Shown: positions 8,501 to 17,887, counted from the stretch's first letter. The stretch: DNA of 64,000 nt from Ruoffia tabacinasalis (GCF_042652985.1 NZ_JBHSHQ010000028.1:62001-126000), one strand, 5' to 3'. Notes: generated by a model from the sequence alone, not told the origin. Translations and numbers: made by a program.

Positions 8501-9479
8501 CTTCATCTCGTAATTCTTTGAGTTCAGCCACTATTTCATAGTCTTCGGAAGATTTCTTATTTGCTTTCCATTTGCCAAATTGAATTGAACTCGCTTGTGA
8601 GAATAAATCCTCAAGTTTATCTTCTCTCGACAATTCAAATAAAAAATTTGCTTGTTGTAAGTCTTCTTGAATGATTGGCTCATACTTAGAAACGCCCTCG
8701 TCAGAAAGTGAATGCAGTAAATTTGTCGCTGTTTCTAGTAATTTAATGGCTTGTAGGCTATTGGTTTCAAGCGCAAATTTAATTGTTTGTTTATATAATA
8801 AACTATCTTTAAATGCTTCAAAGTTAGCACTTGCGTTATTTGCATCTTCTAACCATAAAGTTGGATTCGTTTGTGAGCGGGCAAATTTATAAATATCGAT
8901 GATCGTATCAAATAATGCTTCATCGGAACGCACACTTCCGTATCGCGCTAAAAGTGATTGGTAAATTTCAGGCGAAATATCTTCAATTTCAGAATTTGAA
9001 TCATGGATTGAAGCAATCATGTCATCCCAGACATCTTGATAAATTAACTGTACTTGCGTCTGATCCGTCACTAAAGAGAAATTAGGGTTAAAATCGATTA
9101 AATAAAAGAAATTTTGGATGATTTCTAGACAGAATGAATGCAGTGTTTGAATATTTGCCTTAGGTAAAAGAGATAATTGGTGTGTTAATCGTCTTTGTTC
9201 CTCAGGATTCAGTGTTTCGTTCACTGCGTCTTTTAATCTGCTCTCCATTCTTTCTTTCATTTCATTCGCTGCAGCTTCGGTAAAGGTAACGACTAAAAGC
9301 TCATCAACATTCGCAAATCCTTGCAATATATGATTAAAAATCCGTTCAATTAATACTGTCGTTTTTCCTGAACCGGCGGAAGCTGAAACAAGGATATTAC
9401 TTCCCTTATGTTGGATTGCTTCCCATTGTTCATCGTTAAAATTCGAATTAAGCGGTTTAGGTTCTATCTTATTCATCAT
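5556..9479 (-). CDS. addA: ATP-dependent helicase/nuclease subunit A (AddA/RexA)
   Basis: About 1307 residues. It is a UvrD-like helicase with Walker A SASAGSGKTTVL near the N-terminus, DEYQDIN as motif II, VGDVKQSIYGFR as motif III, and a C-terminal RecB-type nuclease domain with VIYDYKTDRY. With AddB it resects double-strand ends up to a Chi site and loads RecA for recombination. The frame is open upstream to a GTG at 9497, but I prefer the ATG at 9479 (or 9476), preceded by GGGGAAG and overlapping the addB stop; this gives coupling with addB. It is the last gene of the unit before the bidirectional terminator. Confidence 0.95.
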   Translation of the reverse strand: MMNKIEPKPLNSNFNDEQWEAIQHKGSNILVSASAGSGKTTVLIERIFNHILQGFANVDELLVVTFTEAAANEMKERMESRLKDAVNETLNPEEQRRLTHQLSLLPKANIQTLHSFCLEIIQNFFYLIDFNPNFSLVTDQTQVQLIYQDVWDDMIASIHDSNSEIEDISPEIYQSLLARYGSVRSDEALFDTIIDIYKFARSQTNPTLWLEDANNASANFEAFKDSLLYKQTIKFALETNSLQAIKLLETATNLLHSLSDEGVSKYEPIIQEDLQQANFLFELSREDKLEDLFSQASSIQFGKWKANKKSSEDYEIVAELKELRDEAKDIITKNIVPIFTYEYKLTEKVEQEQGNIIYSLSQLAKLFMDRLAKHKTSINMIDYNDLEHLALDILAPLNQENEQRQVSSAAMFYHDKFKEIMIDEYQDINDIQNDILYFLSHETRTELNDNLFMVGDVKQSIYGFRMAEPSLFLNRYLNYANSSEDKLIILDKNYRSRDEILQFTNFVFERVMDSEFGEMNYGKAESLTTGNKSFEPAAPHEDFNIQLLLYEKENQESEEIDEAASDEIALADTSLEAESHIIAQDIRNKVAEGYLVYDKKLKKQRPVTFSDFVILTPTRKPFLIAQRILESYDVPIYAQKVENYFQRQEVQLMLALLKLIDNPLQDIPLVAILRSYFVQLDDEALSKIRIHSPNGLFYEAVIAYLNDPEIQESNKDIHQKLSNFFKQLTHWNALSKRISLVDLIWTIYQETSFLDYVAGLNNGVQREANLHALYEKALEFEQSQYKGVFGFIRYIEKVMQQQNDLAEPVLLDGEQNFVRLMTVHASKGLEFPIVYLMDTAKKFNLQDARSKSYIASKHFGISSDYYDFENRIKFDSFTKQAFKIEKENMLKAEEMRKLYVALTRCEQKLMIVGTIKNEEEWHTKQEATQDKSNHETLMVPLQERQSASSWLDWIRQAIAKGQTDSGLAEFNLSQINIEFIDLQSIADLQIQYQIPVNYSKKPNLAKQIGRLDVNDLSDQSVYNHMNQLFNYNYTYELATNTSSYQSVSELKRLYEEPRIDKIAYFEDRSGNSNESQNVEEHESSSSIQGIRYTEDTFQPPKFIDNLETKPNYAEIGSATHFLLQQLDFSILGEKNQTQLKEILIKTSQSLVETKHISKQLAELINYDSVITFIQSELGQLTIEHADRVKKEQAFSYLTPALKLFENNIAAENMKELSEDQLLIHGVIDNFIEFDEDIVIYDYKTDRYKPYANMTKEKQIEQIVNKYRFQISLYSKALTIAYNKPIRQAYIVLLDFGVSIPIDTMYQL

Positions 9480-12400
9480 CTTCTTCATCTTCCCCACTTT
9501 CGTCCAATTCTAATAACATTTCTTGTATGATATTCTTTTTATTAATTGTCTTTTCACGGTATGCCTGATAATTTTCAGTTGAATCAAACCCACTTATTAC
9601 CCGGTATTCCGGTTGTAATGATGTCGTGTATTGATTTTCTTTGAATGGTTTTAATTCAATCACACCATTTTGAATTTGATTCGCTGCTTGTTTAAATTTC
9701 ATGTGGACGTATTTTAAGAGGATATCTAACTCTTCTTCCGTAAATACTCGACTGTAAGCATTGTAAAGTCCACCTTTTTTAAACTTCACAGGATAAATAA
9801 GACTATTATTCGTTACTTCTATACTTGAATCAATATAGGTTAATTGTTCTTCATCAACACTGACAAAACCATTAAAGGTATTCTCAGATAATTGTAACTC
9901 TTCCATAGCTTCTAAAGATTCTGGCAGCGATGCCTCTTTAAAAGCTGTGTAGGAGTGAATTAATGGTTGGTAAAATGCACCGAAAGCCTTTGTATCTGAG
10001 TAATTGCTTAAAGCAACGCTTAAATAAGTTAATACTTGTAAATCGAGCCCATAATACGTATCAACTACATTAAATTCCTTTTTACCTGATTTATAATCGA
10101 CAATTTGTATAAAAGTATTGTTTGAAGTTTTAGCTGTATCAACCCGGTCAATCTTCCCGCTAATACTTAGATGTCCGCCACTATTTAATGGGTAAATGAA
10201 TCCTTTTAATTGGTCAGGGGATGGTGAAATTCCAAATACTGCTTCAGATTGAATTGAAGTCATCTTCGTTCGTTTTTGTTGTGCTTGACTAAATTTTATA
10301 AAACGAAACAGTTGCTCGTCCATTTGCGTTTTAATCGCATTAAACTTCGCATGACTAAACATAATATTAAATCGTTCGTCTTGTTCTAATTTTCCTTTGA
10401 CTTGGTTAAATAATTGCTTTAAATTGCTCATATCAACTTGTCTTAAATCTAATTTCTTATCAATCAATAGTCTAGTAAATGAATCTAAAAAGTCATGGAA
10501 ATAATCCCCAGACCGTGCATAATCAAGTTCAAATAATTTTCTTTCTTTTATCTTTAAACCATGTAATAAGAAATGGCTAAAAGGATCTTGGAAATATTGT
10601 TCAATTTTTGAAACTGAAGCGTTGATATCTTTACCAAATAATTGAATCGCAATTTCTGGAGCGATATTAGTTGGTAATTCATTGAATTTCGCCACTGCTT
10701 CAACAATCGCTTCGATGGATTGACGCGTTTCTTTCTCTTCGCCATCATAGTCATCCATAACTAAAAATACTTGTTTATGCAGATTATTAAGTAGACCTTC
10801 ATCTTGAGTGAGGTAATGTGATAATTGTAGTAATAAACTTTGTTCCATACTATATTTTCCAAAAGTACTTGGGTGAAGATGTTCCAATTCAGAAACTAAA
10901 TCGTGCGTAAATATGTAACTTGGTAGTTTCAATTGTTTCACTATTTGCATGATATATGGACTTAATTGCATACTTTGATTATTTACACTCGTAGCATAGC
11001 TAAAGTAAATTCGTTCGGAAGCGTTAAGTAATAATTGGTACGCTAATAATAATTCTTGGCTATATTGTTGTTCGTTAAGCTTCATTAAGTATTGATGAGG
11101 GAGTAAATCTTTTTGAAGTAACTCTCTAGATGCTTCATCTAATAAAGAATAGGTTGGTCGATTCAGCGGTAAGGTTTTGTCGTCCATACCAATATAGAAA
11201 GCAATCTTAAATGGCTGTACCTGCGGACTTTCGACACTCGTTAACGTAACTTGATCGAGTGTTGCAGGGATTATATGGTAACTTGATTCACATAAACCAG
11301 CGATTAATAACTCAACAAATAAAGCATATGAAATGGTTTGGTCCTGATAAATCTCATTAAACTCATCTAATAGATCGACGAATACTTGCCACACTTGCTC
11401 ATCTCGGCGAGAAGATTCTACTTCACCCGTATCGATAGAAATATCGCGTTGTTTAACAAACTCATCACGAACGCCTAAATCAAGCATCAATTGATAGAGC
11501 CATGCTCCAGCCTTTTGGCCCGTCATAGGACTTTTCCAAGCTTTAAAGGCTTGGCTGACGTCAGAAATTATCCATTGTCTCCATCTCTCAGCAAGTTCTT
11601 TCATTGTATAGTGAGCTGTACGATCACCGTCTTGAACAAGTTTGGATTCATCTTCAAAATGCCAGGTAAAATTTGGTTGAATTAAACGGTAACCAAAATA
11701 ACCATTAGCTAAAATAATGTTTTCAAAGTAATTTACTTCTTGGTCTTTAATCTTCTCTTGTTGCTCTATTGGTGTGTCTTTTAGAAATTTAGGAATAATT
11801 AAACCTGACTTCAAGAAGCCCATCACATCATCGTATTTCCAATTATAAAGTTTTAAATTCAATAAGCTTTCAAGTAATAGAACAAAAGGATGCTGATTCA
11901 TCTTAGCAACATTATCGATAAAAATAGGTATATCGTTCGCATCAAAATACGGTTTTGCTATCACTTGATATCTTTCAAATTCACGTGTCATAACAACAAT
12001 GTCTTGATATCGGTAACCCTCAGTAGCTACTAAATGGTGAATTTGGTTACTTACATGACGTAACTCCGTTTGAATGGTATCCGCCTGCCAAACTTCAATC
12101 GGTGGGCTTAAGTACTTCGTTTTCTCATCATCTATACTCGTCCCAATTTCTTGAATATCTTTAAATAGCTTCGCTGTCGTTAGTAAATCAGTTCCAATTG
12201 TATGAAGTGGTTTATTAATGTCCCAATCCGGTGACACCTTAATTTGATTAAACTGTGCTAACGCCTTTACTTGATGGTATGTATAGCGAATTGTATCCAG
12301 AATCGGCTGAAACGTTTGGCTATTGGCTAATGAATGAGTAATAGGCAATGTGAGCCATACATCACTGAAAGAGGCTGAAAGCTGCATTAAAAGGCTCATC

Positions 12401-13074
12401 TGTTGCGCATTAAAATAATAATAATGATCAATAATCGCGTAATGGTCATCTAATCGTCCTTCACTTTTAATAAAGGCTTCTAATTGCTCTAAAGTGCTGT
12501 ATTGTGAGACATCTAAAAGGTCAATTCTCTCAATAAATTTCGTATAAATCAGTTGTATCTCGACGATTTTTTGTTGCTCTAAATTAGGTATACCTTCACT
12601 TATATCTGAAACATCGTTATGTGTATCAGTCGTTATGCGTGACAAATCTTCAGGTGTAATATTTCCTTCGATTAACTCATTAAATAATGATAATAACTTA
12701 TCAATGAAACCTTGATGGTTAATTTGACCTCTTAATACAATGAGTTCATCTTTTAATTCACTAAGCAATTGTCTAATAATCATCGTTAAACCAACATCAG
12801 AAATTGTTTGATGATTGGGACTTTGAGGTCGAATCATAAACCATGCTAGTCGCGTGAAACTAACCACTTGTAATGACATCATCGCTGCTTCTTCCTGCCC
12901 TTTGACCTCTTCGATGGTATTTAGGACAAAAGTCTCCATATCAAACTTCAAATGGTCAGGAACAATATAATAAATCGTTGCATTCGGATTGGTTTCAAGA
13001 ATATGTAATAATTTTTCAATTATAACGCGTTTTTTATTTACTGAGAGATCTCCAGTTATAATTTGTAATCCCAT
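9469..13074 (-). CDS. rexB: ATP-dependent nuclease subunit B (AddB/RexB type)
   Basis: A protein of 1201 residues. It begins MGLQIITGDLS followed by YYIVPDHLKFDME, as in AddB/RexB, but without a clear GKT Walker A. The C-terminal RecB-type nuclease has the motif IVDYKSGKKEF. Bacillus AddB binds an iron-sulfur cluster through four cysteines around this domain. Here the first is replaced (QYFQDPFSHF in place of a CPF motif) and no cysteines occur in the last 40 residues, the pattern of lactic-acid-bacterial RexB. It pairs with AddA and overlaps its start. The C-terminus is very acidic. Confidence 0.93.
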   Translation of the reverse strand: MGLQIITGDLSVNKKRVIIEKLLHILETNPNATIYYIVPDHLKFDMETFVLNTIEEVKGQEEAAMMSLQVVSFTRLAWFMIRPQSPNHQTISDVGLTMIIRQLLSELKDELIVLRGQINHQGFIDKLLSLFNELIEGNITPEDLSRITTDTHNDVSDISEGIPNLEQQKIVEIQLIYTKFIERIDLLDVSQYSTLEQLEAFIKSEGRLDDHYAIIDHYYYFNAQQMSLLMQLSASFSDVWLTLPITHSLANSQTFQPILDTIRYTYHQVKALAQFNQIKVSPDWDINKPLHTIGTDLLTTAKLFKDIQEIGTSIDDEKTKYLSPPIEVWQADTIQTELRHVSNQIHHLVATEGYRYQDIVVMTREFERYQVIAKPYFDANDIPIFIDNVAKMNQHPFVLLLESLLNLKLYNWKYDDVMGFLKSGLIIPKFLKDTPIEQQEKIKDQEVNYFENIILANGYFGYRLIQPNFTWHFEDESKLVQDGDRTAHYTMKELAERWRQWIISDVSQAFKAWKSPMTGQKAGAWLYQLMLDLGVRDEFVKQRDISIDTGEVESSRRDEQVWQVFVDLLDEFNEIYQDQTISYALFVELLIAGLCESSYHIIPATLDQVTLTSVESPQVQPFKIAFYIGMDDKTLPLNRPTYSLLDEASRELLQKDLLPHQYLMKLNEQQYSQELLLAYQLLLNASERIYFSYATSVNNQSMQLSPYIMQIVKQLKLPSYIFTHDLVSELEHLHPSTFGKYSMEQSLLLQLSHYLTQDEGLLNNLHKQVFLVMDDYDGEEKETRQSIEAIVEAVAKFNELPTNIAPEIAIQLFGKDINASVSKIEQYFQDPFSHFLLHGLKIKERKLFELDYARSGDYFHDFLDSFTRLLIDKKLDLRQVDMSNLKQLFNQVKGKLEQDERFNIMFSHAKFNAIKTQMDEQLFRFIKFSQAQQKRTKMTSIQSEAVFGISPSPDQLKGFIYPLNSGGHLSISGKIDRVDTAKTSNNTFIQIVDYKSGKKEFNVVDTYYGLDLQVLTYLSVALSNYSDTKAFGAFYQPLIHSYTAFKEASLPESLEAMEELQLSENTFNGFVSVDEEQLTYIDSSIEVTNNSLIYPVKFKKGGLYNAYSRVFTEEELDILLKYVHMKFKQAANQIQNGVIELKPFKENQYTTSLQPEYRVISGFDSTENYQAYREKTINKKNIIQEMLLELDESGEDEEDDE

Positions 13075-13123
13075 TCTTTACTCCTTTCAATAAACTATTC
13101 TGTCGCTTTAAACTCATTTAATC

Positions 13124-13170
13124 TAAGAAAAGACGGAAATATAACCAAAATGCCTGGTATAATTTCCGTT
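13124..13170 (-). terminator. Terminator of the thioesterase gene
   Basis: The arms ACGGAAAT (13133-13140) and ATTTCCGT (13162-13169) pair, and an inner ACCA/TGGT extends the stem. On the minus strand the tail TCTTTTCTT follows. It separates the pepT-side genes from addB. Confidence 0.65.
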
Positions 13171-13183
13171 TCTTCGATAATTA

Positions 13184-13543
13184 TTATAATTTTTCTAAAA
13201 ATCTTTCTTTGTTCACTTTCGCTCTTTTATGATCAGCCGAAGCAATTAATTGCCCATCTACCATAGCTTCAAGTGAAAGTGTCAATATAGATTTATTTTG
13301 TTCCGTTATTTTAGCTGTAATGCTAACCAATTTCCCAACGGCTGTTGGCGCTAAGTGTTTCATAGAAAACTCAATTCCAACCGTTGTTTCGTCATTGTCA
13401 GTGTAATTTTGACATAATTCATAAGAAACATTTTCCATCCAGGCCATTATACTCGGTGACGATAGAACTTCTAAGCCACCTGAACCAACAGAAGCTGCTG
13501 TTACAACATCTTGCACTTTGAATTCTTTGGTCAATGTCTTCAT
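13184..13543 (-). CDS. Hotdog-fold thioesterase family protein (FlK-like)
   Basis: This small 119-residue hotdog-fold protein has the pattern of the fluoroacetyl-CoA thioesterase-like family: SPSIMAWMENVSYEL with a conserved Glu, and MKHLAPTAVG with the conserved His. These proteins hydrolyse acyl-CoA thioesters, but the physiological substrate of bacterial homologues outside fluoroacetate producers is unknown. It lies 20 bases downstream of pepT and is followed by its own terminator, so it is probably co-transcribed with pepT. Fold call is good; substrate is open. Confidence 0.75.
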   Translation of the reverse strand: MKTLTKEFKVQDVVTAASVGSGGLEVLSSPSIMAWMENVSYELCQNYTDNDETTVGIEFSMKHLAPTAVGKLVSITAKITEQNKSILTLSLEAMVDGQLIASADHKRAKVNKERFLEKL

Positions 13544-13563
13544 TATCTAATTACCCCTTAAAA

Positions 13564-14796
13564 TTATTTTGCGTTTAATTCAACAATTTTAATAATGACA
13601 TTAGCTGCTTTCTCCATTGTTTCTACTGAAACATACTCGAATCGACCGTGCATATTTTCGCCACCTGCGAAGATATTAGGTGTAGGTATTCCCATGAAAC
13701 TAATTTTAGACCCATCAGTTCCTCCACGAATTGGATAAATTCTTGGTTGGATATTTAAAGTTTCCATAGCATTTTGGGCTAAATCAACCGGCGTCATATC
13801 TTTTTCAATAATTTCACCCATATTGTAATATTGATCTTCCATCTCAAGTTCTAGTGGTTTAGATGGATAATTATCATTAATTTTGTTCACAGCTGATTGA
13901 ACGAATGCTTTACGATCTTCGAATAATTTACGATCATGATCACGAATAATCATTCTTAGAACAGCCTTATCCACTGTTCCTTCAACGTCAGAAATATGGT
14001 AGAAACCTTCTCGATCCTCTGTGTGTTCTGGTACTTCAAGTTCTGGGAATTCATTCATAAATTCGTTCATAACTGTTACTGCATTCAACATCTTACCTTT
14101 GGCAGTACCTGGGTGAATGTTTTTACCAGTTATTGTAACGGTTGCGCCAGCCGCGTTAAAACTTTCATATTCTAATTCGCCTTCTGGACCTCCGTCCATA
14201 GTATAAGCAAAATCAACATCAAAGCCTTTGGCATCAAAGTGATCTGCTCCACGGCCAATCTCTTCATCTGGACCAAATGCAACACGCACTTTACCGTGTT
14301 CAATTTCTGGATGGTTCACTAGATATTCAACTGCTGTTATAATTTCAGCGATCCCTGCCTTATCATCCGCACCAAGTAAGGTCGTTCCATCTGTTGTAAT
14401 TAATGTTTCTCCAATGTAATTATTTAAGTTTGGAAAATCAACTGGATCCATGACGATATCTTCTTCAGCATTTAAGATAATGGCAAGTCCATTATAATTT
14501 TCAATCACATTTGGTTGCACGTTTACAGAGTTAAAATCTGCCGTATCAACGTGCGCGATAAATCCAATTGAAGGGACATCTTTTGATGTGTTTGCTGGTA
14601 ATGTCGCTGTGACAAAGGCATTGTTTGGATTAAGTTCTACTTCCTCCAAACCAATTTCTTTTAATTCTTCAACTAGTAAATTTAATAAATCGAATTGTTT
14701 CTCTGTTGAAGGAATTGTCTCGCTAAATACATCTGAACGTGTATCTATCTTGGCATATCTAATTAATCTCTCTTTTGTTTTTTCAAAAATACTCAT
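13564..14796 (-). CDS. pepT: Peptidase T (tripeptide aminopeptidase)
   Basis: The protein of 410 residues belongs to the M20B metallopeptidases. Zinc ligands and catalytic residues are visible in FIAHVDTADF, TLLGADDKAGIAE and GPDEEIGRGADHF, and PIRGGTDGSKISFMG is the dimerisation-domain side motif. It removes the N-terminal residue from tripeptides in the cytoplasm, completing the breakdown of imported oligopeptides. Length and motifs are normal. It starts 12 bases after the stop of the Nif3-like gene. Confidence 0.96.
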   Translation of the reverse strand: MSIFEKTKERLIRYAKIDTRSDVFSETIPSTEKQFDLLNLLVEELKEIGLEEVELNPNNAFVTATLPANTSKDVPSIGFIAHVDTADFNSVNVQPNVIENYNGLAIILNAEEDIVMDPVDFPNLNNYIGETLITTDGTTLLGADDKAGIAEIITAVEYLVNHPEIEHGKVRVAFGPDEEIGRGADHFDAKGFDVDFAYTMDGGPEGELEYESFNAAGATVTITGKNIHPGTAKGKMLNAVTVMNEFMNEFPELEVPEHTEDREGFYHISDVEGTVDKAVLRMIIRDHDRKLFEDRKAFVQSAVNKINDNYPSKPLELEMEDQYYNMGEIIEKDMTPVDLAQNAMETLNIQPRIYPIRGGTDGSKISFMGIPTPNIFAGGENMHGRFEYVSVETMEKAANVIIKIVELNAK

Positions 14797-14808
14797 AATA
14801 TCACCTTT

Positions 14809-15618
14809 CTATTCGTACATAAATGGATTTGTGTTTGTTGTGCTCTCAATGACTTCAATATCCCATTGATTCTCTTGAGCTAAGTTTTTAATAACTGTAG
14901 CCATTTTCTCTTTGAAGATGTGTTCAATGTAATGACCACTATCAATTGTTAGTATATCAAATTCATAAGCATCTTGCCCTTTATGGAATGTTATGTCGCC
15001 TGTAATAAATACGTCCGCTTCCTCGTCTATAGCAGCCGAAAGCGAATCAAAGGAAGACCCTCCAACAATTGCGACACGATTGTACGCCTCTTTTGGCGTT
15101 CTTTCTATTAAAGTGAGATTGTTCGCATTCAATTTATCTTTGATATAAGAAATTAAGTCTCGACGTTCAAGCGTTTCTGGTAAATTACCTACACGCCCTA
15201 ATCCACTTAAACCGTCTTCAGATGGTTCAAGTTCTTTAATGTCATTAAGTTTTAAAGCATTAGCTAACCAATCATTCATCCCATTCAATGCTTTATCTAA
15301 ATTAGTATGTAAGACAAAGACATTGATGTCATTTTTAATAAGGTCAGTATACATTCTTAAATCAGCCGTTGAATTATCGAAACGTTTGACTGGACTAAAA
15401 AGAATCGGATGATGCACAATAATTGTATCCACACCAAGTTTCAACGCTTCTTCTACCACTTCAGGCCTAACATCTAAGGTTGTCATCACTTTTTGAACTT
15501 TGGCATCTTTATGTCCAAAATGAAGTCCCACTTGATCCCATTCTTCAGCTAATTCACTTGGGTATAATTTATTCAAGTTATCCGTTAATTCATTTAATTG
15601 TACCAACTGCTTAGTCAT
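14809..15618 (-). CDS. Nif3-like dinuclear metal center protein (YqfO family)
   Basis: The protein of 269 residues carries the family motifs EEWDQVGLHFG near the N-terminus, IIVHHPILF (metal-binding histidines), HTNLDKALNG, and at the C-terminus IDSGHYIEHIF. Nif3 proteins form hexameric rings with two metals per subunit; some have been linked to hydrolysis of cyclic or tetrahydrofolate-related substrates, but the role is not settled. This is the short form, without the PII-like insert of Bacillus YqfO. It overlaps the end of trmK by 8 bases, the usual neighbourhood in Firmicutes. Confidence 0.9.
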   Translation of the reverse strand: MTKQLVQLNELTDNLNKLYPSELAEEWDQVGLHFGHKDAKVQKVMTTLDVRPEVVEEALKLGVDTIIVHHPILFSPVKRFDNSTADLRMYTDLIKNDINVFVLHTNLDKALNGMNDWLANALKLNDIKELEPSEDGLSGLGRVGNLPETLERRDLISYIKDKLNANNLTLIERTPKEAYNRVAIVGGSSFDSLSAAIDEEADVFITGDITFHKGQDAYEFDILTIDSGHYIEHIFKEKMATVIKNLAQENQWDIEVIESTTNTNPFMYE

Positions 15619-16330
15619 TTTCTAACACTTCCTTAATCCGTTGATATTTTTTTTCTAACTCTTCAAGTTTATCATTCTTGTCGTTTGTAGCAAGTTTTAT
15701 GGAATTTATAATATACTCCGTGCTTTCAAATTCACTCTTCCATTTAGAAAAGAATTCTTTGGATTGTTTTTGATAATTAATGGGTCCAAATAACAATTCC
15801 TCATCATTTAATACTTGCTTCTCTTCATCAGGTAAATGTCTAGCAACAATTATTTCATAATTATGTTTATGTTCTTGGATAATATCCTCATCGATAATAT
15901 GATAATGATTCTCGATTAACCACGAACGGAGTTGCGGTTCAGCAACATTTGGTTGAAGAATTAATGTATGTCCTGATACAAGTTTATTCACACCTGCTTC
16001 AAGAATATTGCGAATCAAAATGCCCCCCATACCGCAGATCGTCGCTAAGTTAATTAAATCATTTAAATTAACAACATCAAAGCCGTCTCCAAAACGGACA
16101 TCAATGGAATCGTTCAATCCTTGTAGACGCACTTCTTTTTGAGCAGACTGATAGGGTCCTTGGACAACTTCTCCAGCGATGGCGTATTCAATCGCATCGT
16201 TTAATACGAGATTACACGGTAAATAAGCATGATCACTTCCAATATCTGCTAAACGTATTGGATTGTCTCCATGCTTTTCAACGAATTGAGCGACTCGATC
16301 GAGTCTTTTTGATAATGTATTTGAATTCAT
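15611..16330 (-). CDS. trmK: tRNA (adenine(22)-N1)-methyltransferase
   Basis: A 239-residue Rossmann-type methyltransferase. The SAM-binding motif is RLADIGSDHAYLP near residue 22, followed by AIAGEVVQGPYQSA and ATICGMGGILI. C-terminal helices form the coiled-coil domain known from TrmK. It methylates N1 of adenine 22 in the D-loop of tRNAs such as tRNA-Ser and tRNA-Leu. It is the first gene of a unit with the Nif3-like gene and pepT. Possible extended -10 elements (TGATAAAAT) lie in the 174-base gap upstream, but I could not define a good -35. Confidence 0.93.
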   Translation of the reverse strand: MNSNTLSKRLDRVAQFVEKHGDNPIRLADIGSDHAYLPCNLVLNDAIEYAIAGEVVQGPYQSAQKEVRLQGLNDSIDVRFGDGFDVVNLNDLINLATICGMGGILIRNILEAGVNKLVSGHTLILQPNVAEPQLRSWLIENHYHIIDEDIIQEHKHNYEIIVARHLPDEEKQVLNDEELLFGPINYQKQSKEFFSKWKSEFESTEYIINSIKLATNDKNDKLEELEKKYQRIKEVLEND

Positions 16331-16441
16331 ATTTTCCCTCTTAACTTCTTATAGATAATACTTTAATTTTATCACTAAATACCAAATTAATTAAGTAAAT
16401 TATACTAGCCATATCTTTTATATTTATTCATAAAATTTTTA

Positions 16442-16480
16442 GATCAAAAAAGCGATTAGTATCTGAGACTAATCGCTTCT
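16442..16480 (-). terminator. Terminator of the Asp/Glu ABC transporter operon
   Basis: The arms AAGCGATTAGT (16450-16460) and ACTAATCGCTT (16468-16478) are perfectly complementary with a 7-base loop. On the minus strand a run of five T follows. It lies 25 bases after the stop of the last permease. Confidence 0.85.
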
Positions 16481-16504
16481 GATTATATGTATTTCTTTTA
16501 AAAT

Positions 16505-17167
16505 TTATCTGTTACTAGTATTCTTTGCTAATTTTCGTGCAATTTGTGAAATCGTAAAGTTTACTACAAAGTAAATTAAGGCTAACAAGCCATATAATAC
16601 GAACACTTGCGAAGTTGCAGTATATCTTCCCATCAGTATATTCGCTTTACCTAGTAATTCTTGTAAAGCGAGTACAGACCATAGGAAACTCGTATCTTTT
16701 ATCACAGTCACGAATTGTGACATAATCGCGGGTAACATATTCCGAATCGCTTGCGGAAGTATTATGTGCCACATGATTTGTGAATTTGCTAGGCCTTGTG
16801 ATTCAGCTGCTTCAATCTCACCTTTGGCGACACTGTTTAATCCACCTCGAATAATTTCAGCTAAGGCAGCCGTCGTAAAGATTGTAAAACTTGCTACACC
16901 TGCATCAACAGATTTTAGTCGAAGAATTAAAAAAATTACAAATATCCATAAGATATTCGGTACATTACGAACAATTTCAATATAAATCGTTGCGATCCAT
17001 TTTAGTAATCCTCTTTCTTGATTACGCATAATGGCAAGTATTGTTCCAAATATTGAACTTAAAAATATGGCGATAACAGAAATATAAAGCGTAAGGTATA
17101 AACCATCCAAAAGGAAAACCATATTGTTCACTGTAAATAATTCTTGCATTTGTTCCATGAAACTCAT
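16505..17167 (-). CDS. Amino acid ABC transporter permease (second)
   Basis: A 220-residue permease of the His/Glu/Gln family with about five membrane segments. The EAA loop (EAAESQGLANSQIMWHIILPQAIRNMLP, read in parts) is the contact site for the ATPase. It forms a heterodimeric channel with the permease encoded just upstream (12-base gap). It is the last gene of an operon ATPase, binding protein, permease, permease. The type of binding protein points to aspartate/glutamate import. Confidence 0.9.
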   Translation of the reverse strand: MSFMEQMQELFTVNNMVFLLDGLYLTLYISVIAIFLSSIFGTILAIMRNQERGLLKWIATIYIEIVRNVPNILWIFVIFLILRLKSVDAGVASFTIFTTAALAEIIRGGLNSVAKGEIEAAESQGLANSQIMWHIILPQAIRNMLPAIMSQFVTVIKDTSFLWSVLALQELLGKANILMGRYTATSQVFVLYGLLALIYFVVNFTISQIARKLAKNTSNR

Positions 17168-17179
17168 TCTGATCCTCCT

Positions 17180-17887
17180 CTACCTAGTGTAAGCTTTCTT
17201 ATTCTTCTCTTCTAGACGCACAGATAATTGCGTAAGTGGGAAACATAGTAGGAAGTATAAAAAGGCAGCAAATGCAAAGGCTGGCACGTAATGTAAATTC
17301 ATTGACGACCAACTATTGGCAGTAAACATAATATCTGCTCCAGAAATAATAGCAATGGCTGAAGTGTTTTTGATTAAGTTTACGACTTGGTTTGTTAATG
17401 CCGGCAACATAATTCTAAAAGCCTGTGGTAATACTATTAACCACATACTTTCCCAAAAAGAAAACCCTTGGGATAATGCTGCTTCCATTTGTCCTTTTGC
17501 CACCGAACCAATACCGGATCTTATAACTTCTGCAATATAAGCTGCGTGATAAAGGCCAACGCAAATAATACCAATAATATACGTGTCTAAAACAATCCCT
17601 ACCATTGGTAAGCCATAATAAACAAAGAATATTTGAATTAATAAAGGTGTATTTTGAAATAACTCAACATAAATACGTGTGAATATCGAAAGTACTTTAC
17701 TTCTTGATGAAGAACTGATTCCTAAAAACGTTCCTAATAGAAATGCGAATATTAAAGCACATATTGAAATCCCAATAGTGTAAATAAAGGCTTCCATGAA
17801 AAGGGGAATGTCTTCAAATAGATCACCCCAACGATATAACGCAAAGGGCCCTTCTTGTAACCATGAGATACCTGATAACACTGACAT
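17180..17887 (-). CDS. Amino acid ABC transporter permease (first)
   Basis: A 235-residue membrane protein of the same permease family. Its EAA-type loop reads MEAALSQGFSFWESMW and then VLPQAFRIMLPAL. It starts after a strong GGAGGG ribosome site. The ribosome site follows directly after a long stem-loop in the gap behind the binding-protein gene, which probably sets a lower expression level for the permeases than for the binding protein. It partners with the 220-residue permease. Confidence 0.9.
   Translation of the reverse strand: MSVLSGISWLQEGPFALYRWGDLFEDIPLFMEAFIYTIGISICALIFAFLLGTFLGISSSSRSKVLSIFTRIYVELFQNTPLLIQIFFVYYGLPMVGIVLDTYIIGIICVGLYHAAYIAEVIRSGIGSVAKGQMEAALSQGFSFWESMWLIVLPQAFRIMLPALTNQVVNLIKNTSAIAIISGADIMFTANSWSSMNLHYVPAFAFAAFLYFLLCFPLTQLSVRLEEKNKKAYTR

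Noticed and set aside
9480..9497. Upstream GTG as start of addA
   Set aside because: The ATG at 9479 has a better placed purine-rich site (GGGGAAG) and overlaps the addB stop less.
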